Assembly: GCA_903918705.1 (NCBI GenBank)
Contig: CAIXFP010000453.1
Location: 1 to 7,353, forward strand
Length of the DNA: 7,353 nucleotides
Origin: an uncultured Pseudomonadota bacterium
Lineage (GTDB): Bacteria; Pseudomonadota; Gammaproteobacteria; Burkholderiales; Thiobacillaceae
Direction: 5' to 3'
Of the stretch, positions 5,668 to 7,353 are shown one piece after another (position 1 is the stretch's first letter; every line of letters starts with the position of its first letter). A program made the translations under genes and the position numbers. The notes under the pieces are model-generated. The model was not told the DNA's origin and ran no database searches. It was given only the letters and a program-made list of their open reading frames with translations.

Positions 5668-6117
5668 CTACAACTCGACTTTGGGGACGTGCCGGCGGGC
5701 CGCCTGTTCATCGGTGCTGCGTTGGTCGCGCTTCTCATCACGGCGCAGCTCCTCGTGGCGGTGGCGTTCCGCCAGGGCTTCGTAGGCTTTGACCTTCTGG
5801 CGCAGGGCGAGCCAGTTGTCGTGGGCGTTCTGCCAGTGGGCGCTGGCTTGCGTGACCGCGCTTTCCTGATGCTGGATGGCGCTCTCGAGTTTGCCAAGAA
5901 AGGCGTGGTAGTCGCGCAGGAGATGGATTTCCATGCCACGGGCTCCGGCTTCCCCGGCAAGGCGTTGCTGATAATCGCGTTTGTAGCCGTGCAGTTCATC
6001 AAGCCGCTGACGCGCCGCTTCTTCCTTGCGCCGCAAAATGCGCAACAGGCGCTCCGCCGCTTCCATGCGGTGATTGGCATGGTCGAGCAGGGATTGCAGG
6101 GGAAAACGGCTGGGCAA
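5668..6117 (-). CDS. fliJ: Flagellar export chaperone/ATPase-complex protein FliJ
   Basis: FliJ is the small coiled-coil stalk protein that joins the FliI ATPase ring to the FlhA export gate in the flagellar type III apparatus. The protein is 149 residues, against about 147 in E. coli. It starts LPSRFPLQSLLDHANHRMEAAERLL, the usual FPLQ-LLDxA opening, from a TTG codon at 6117-6115. No ATG, GTG or other TTG lies between that codon and the in-frame stop of the upstream gene. The rest is almost all helix: RRKEEAARQRLDELHGYKRDYQQRL, the central RDYHAFLGKLESAI, then LRQKVKAYEALAERHRHEELRRDEKRDQRSTDE, which matches the FliJ C-terminal helix. The remote alternative is a YscO-type type III secretion protein, but length and motifs fit FliJ better. 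It follows ycaR by 48 bp rather than fliI, which is an unusual place for it. Confidence 0.87.
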   Translation of the reverse strand: MPSRFPLQSLLDHANHRMEAAERLLRILRRKEEAARQRLDELHGYKRDYQQRLAGEAGARGMEIHLLRDYHAFLGKLESAIQHQESAVTQASAHWQNAHDNWLALRQKVKAYEALAERHRHEELRRDEKRDQRSTDEQAARRHVPKVEL

Positions 6118-6129
6118 CGCCTTACCCGC

Positions 6130-6156
6130 CCGCTCGGAGCGGCCTTCCAGGAAGGC
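6130..6156. repeat. Two adjacent palindromes between ycaR and fliJ
   Basis: On the plus strand CCGCTC-G-GAGCGG (6130-6142) is directly followed, sharing one base, by GCCTTCC-A-GGAAGGC (6142-6156). Both are perfect inverted repeats with a single central base. They occupy more than half of the 48-bp gap before fliJ. As RNA they would form short stems with tight loops. There is no T-run downstream on the minus strand, so a standard intrinsic terminator is unlikely. Confidence 0.5.
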
Positions 6157-6165
6157 GATGAACGC

Positions 6166-6342
6166 TCAAGCGACTTCTTCGGTTTCGGCCAGACGCCGGG
6201 CCTCTTCTTCCAGCATGACGGGTATGCCGTCGCGGATCGGAAAGGCGAGACGGTCGCCCTTGCAGATGAGCTCACCCTTCAGGTGTACGAGAGGGCCCTT
6301 GCATAGCGGGCAGACGAGGATTTCAAGCAGTTTGGGGTCCAT
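6166..6342 (-). CDS. ycaR: Trm112-like small protein YcaR
   Basis: This 58-residue protein of the Trm112/YcaR family is readable directly from the sequence: MDPKLLEILVCPLCKGPLVH, ending PVMLEEEARRLAETEEVA. It has the CPLC pair (C11, C14), a third Cys at 27 (ELICKGD) and the hallmark RLAFPIRDGIPVML. The role of bacterial members is not well settled. Eukaryotic Trm112 activates methyltransferases, and the bacterial gene is typically found beside lpxK and kdsB. The start codon overlaps the end of lpxK by 20 bp, with AAGG six bases upstream inside lpxK, so translation is probably coupled. Confidence 0.92.
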   Translation of the reverse strand: MDPKLLEILVCPLCKGPLVHLKGELICKGDRLAFPIRDGIPVMLEEEARRLAETEEVA

Positions 6343-7327
6343 GGCGGGCCTTGAGGGTGTGGTTGATGAGAGGTTTTAGTCCCGGCTCCAGTTCCGCGTC
6401 AACCGCAAGGAACCAGGCATCGGGCAAGGCTAGGCCGGCGCATTTCACCGCGTCCTTCTCGGTCATGACCAGGGTGCCTTGCGGCAGATCCTCTCCCCGG
6501 TAGAGATGGTGATCGGGAAAGGGATGCGGCGCGTAATCCAGGCCCAGGCGATCGAGATGGGTGAAGAAGCGGTTGGGATGGCCGATGCCGGCGATGGCAT
6601 GCACGCGGCGTCCGGCGAAATCCGCCGCCGTGGCTGTGCGGCTGGGGTCGGACAGATGGCGGAAGGTGGCTCCGGCAAGGCGCATGGCGAAGCTGGGCGG
6701 CAACAGGATGAAATCGTCCGGATCGCCGCCGTTGACCACGGCGGCATCCACGGTGGCCAGGCGGCCGAGGGGCTCGCGCAGGGGGCCGGCCGGGAGCAGG
6801 CGGCCGTTGCCGAACCCGCGCAGGCCGTCCACCACCACGATTTCCATGTCGCGGGCCAGGGCGTAATGCTGCAGGCCGTCATCGGCGACCAGGACGTCCA
6901 CCTCCGGGTGCGCCGCCAACAGTTGCCGGCCCGCGGCGTAGCGCCGGCGCCCGATCCACACCGGACAGGGCGCGCGCCGGGCAAGCAGGACCGGTTCGTC
7001 GCCCACCCGAGCGGGATCGCTCGCCGCCGTGACCGCCGTGGGGGTACGGGCCGTGCCGCCATAGCCGCGGCTGATGATGCCCGGGTGATAGCCGAGTTCG
7101 ACCAGCCAGTGGACGATGCGCAGGGTCAGCGGGGTCTTGCCGGTGCCGCCGACACTGAGGTTGCCGACAACGATGACCGGCACCGGCAGACGCCGCACTC
7201 GCAAGAGGCCGGCGCGGTAGCCGAGGCGGCGCCAGGCCACCAGGACGAAGAAAACCAGGCTCAGGGGAAGGAGCAGGAAACGGTAACGGCAGTTGCCGTA
7301 CCAGCAGCGCTGGAGAAGTTCTCTCAC
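6323..7327 (-). CDS. lpxK: Tetraacyldisaccharide 4'-kinase LpxK
   Basis: LpxK is the inner-membrane P-loop kinase that phosphorylates the 4' position of tetraacyldisaccharide-1-phosphate to make lipid IVA, a late step of lipid A synthesis. The 334-residue protein has an N-terminal membrane-anchoring helix (about 17-33, FLLLPLSLVFFVLVAW) and the LpxK Walker A GNLSVGGTGKTP at about 55-66. It continues with IISRGYGG (about 84-91), the catalytic DDGLQH (about 149-154), LLPAGPLREP (about 177-186) and VMTEKDAVK (about 288-296). All expected motifs are intact and the length is normal. The start is a GTG at 7327-7325 that overlaps the upstream stop as GTGA. No well-spaced Shine-Dalgarno precedes it, so translation probably depends on coupling. 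It shares 20 bp with ycaR downstream. Confidence 0.96.
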   Translation of the reverse strand: MRELLQRCWYGNCRYRFLLLPLSLVFFVLVAWRRLGYRAGLLRVRRLPVPVIVVGNLSVGGTGKTPLTLRIVHWLVELGYHPGIISRGYGGTARTPTAVTAASDPARVGDEPVLLARRAPCPVWIGRRRYAAGRQLLAAHPEVDVLVADDGLQHYALARDMEIVVVDGLRGFGNGRLLPAGPLREPLGRLATVDAAVVNGGDPDDFILLPPSFAMRLAGATFRHLSDPSRTATAADFAGRRVHAIAGIGHPNRFFTHLDRLGLDYAPHPFPDHHLYRGEDLPQGTLVMTEKDAVKCAGLALPDAWFLAVDAELEPGLKPLINHTLKARHGPQTA

Positions 7328-7353
7328 TCCTGGGCGGGGTTCTGGGTCACGAA
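7324..7353 (-). CDS. C-terminal end of upstream gene, probably ExbD/TolR-type transporter subunit (cut by window edge)
   Basis: Only nine codons and the stop are in view: FVTQNPAQE, then TGA overlapping the lpxK GTG. The FVT(Q/D)-Pro ending resembles the C-terminus of proteobacterial ExbD biopolymer-transport subunits, and exbB-exbD-lpxK is a common betaproteobacterial gene order. The call rests on this short tail and on context, so it is tentative. That some gene ends here, coupled to lpxK, is well supported. Confidence 0.5.
   Translation of the reverse strand, partial: FVTQNPAQE

Noticed and set aside
5487..6275. 262-residue minus-strand frame across fliJ and ycaR
   Set aside because: It is another frame of two recognised genes, rich in Arg, Ser and Ala, with no domain.
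5689..6306. 205-residue plus-strand frame opposite fliJ
   Set aside because: It contains hydrophobic stretches that could suggest a membrane protein, but it lies antisense to the clearly recognisable FliJ coiled coil.

Overview
The window looks like chromosomal DNA from a GC-rich Gram-negative proteobacterium. A betaproteobacterium is most likely (Rhodocyclales or Nitrosomonadales-like), though some gammaproteobacteria carry the same modules. The grounds are an XrtA/PEP-CTERM-type exopolysaccharide export module, lipid A and outer-membrane lipid genes (lpxK, mlaA), a GreB with a betaproteobacterial-style acidic N-terminal extension, and a probable exbD-lpxK junction. This assignment rests on family resemblance, not on any search.

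Layout from left to right. (1) Positions 1-2603, minus strand: three genes of an exopolysaccharide export and chain-length module, read right to left. They are an outer-membrane Wza-like export lipoprotein, a Wzz-like chain-length determinant, and the N-terminus of a tyrosine autokinase that the window edge cuts just before its Walker A motif. (2) Positions 2702-3246, minus strand: two small, translationally coupled genes of unknown function just upstream of the export module. (3) Positions 3247-3442: a divergent intergenic region with a plausible minus-strand promoter overlapping a phased 9-bp direct repeat. (4) Positions 3443-5655, plus strand: mlaA, greB, a LuxR/NarL-type response regulator and a short cysteine-cluster gene (yeiW family), closely packed. 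(5) Positions 5668-7353, minus strand: the last codons of a probable exbD, then lpxK, ycaR (Trm112-like) and fliJ, reading right to left and converging on the plus-strand block with a 12-bp gap.

Most of the window concerns the cell envelope. The left module moves and sizes an exopolysaccharide, MlaA removes misplaced phospholipid from the outer membrane, LpxK phosphorylates the lipid A precursor, and ExbD (if correctly identified) belongs to an energy-transducing complex. GreB and the response regulator are regulatory. FliJ, a flagellar export component, is the odd member: it sits where kdsB is commonly found after lpxK-ycaR and is away from any other flagellar gene.

I did not find convincing evidence for a wholly new system. 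There are no CRISPR arrays, tRNA or rRNA genes, transposases, integrases or toxin-antitoxin pairs. The observations most worth following are the displaced fliJ preceded by two adjacent palindromes, and the paired small unknown genes next to the export module. No stretch longer than 300 bases lacks a gene; the largest gap is 3247-3442.
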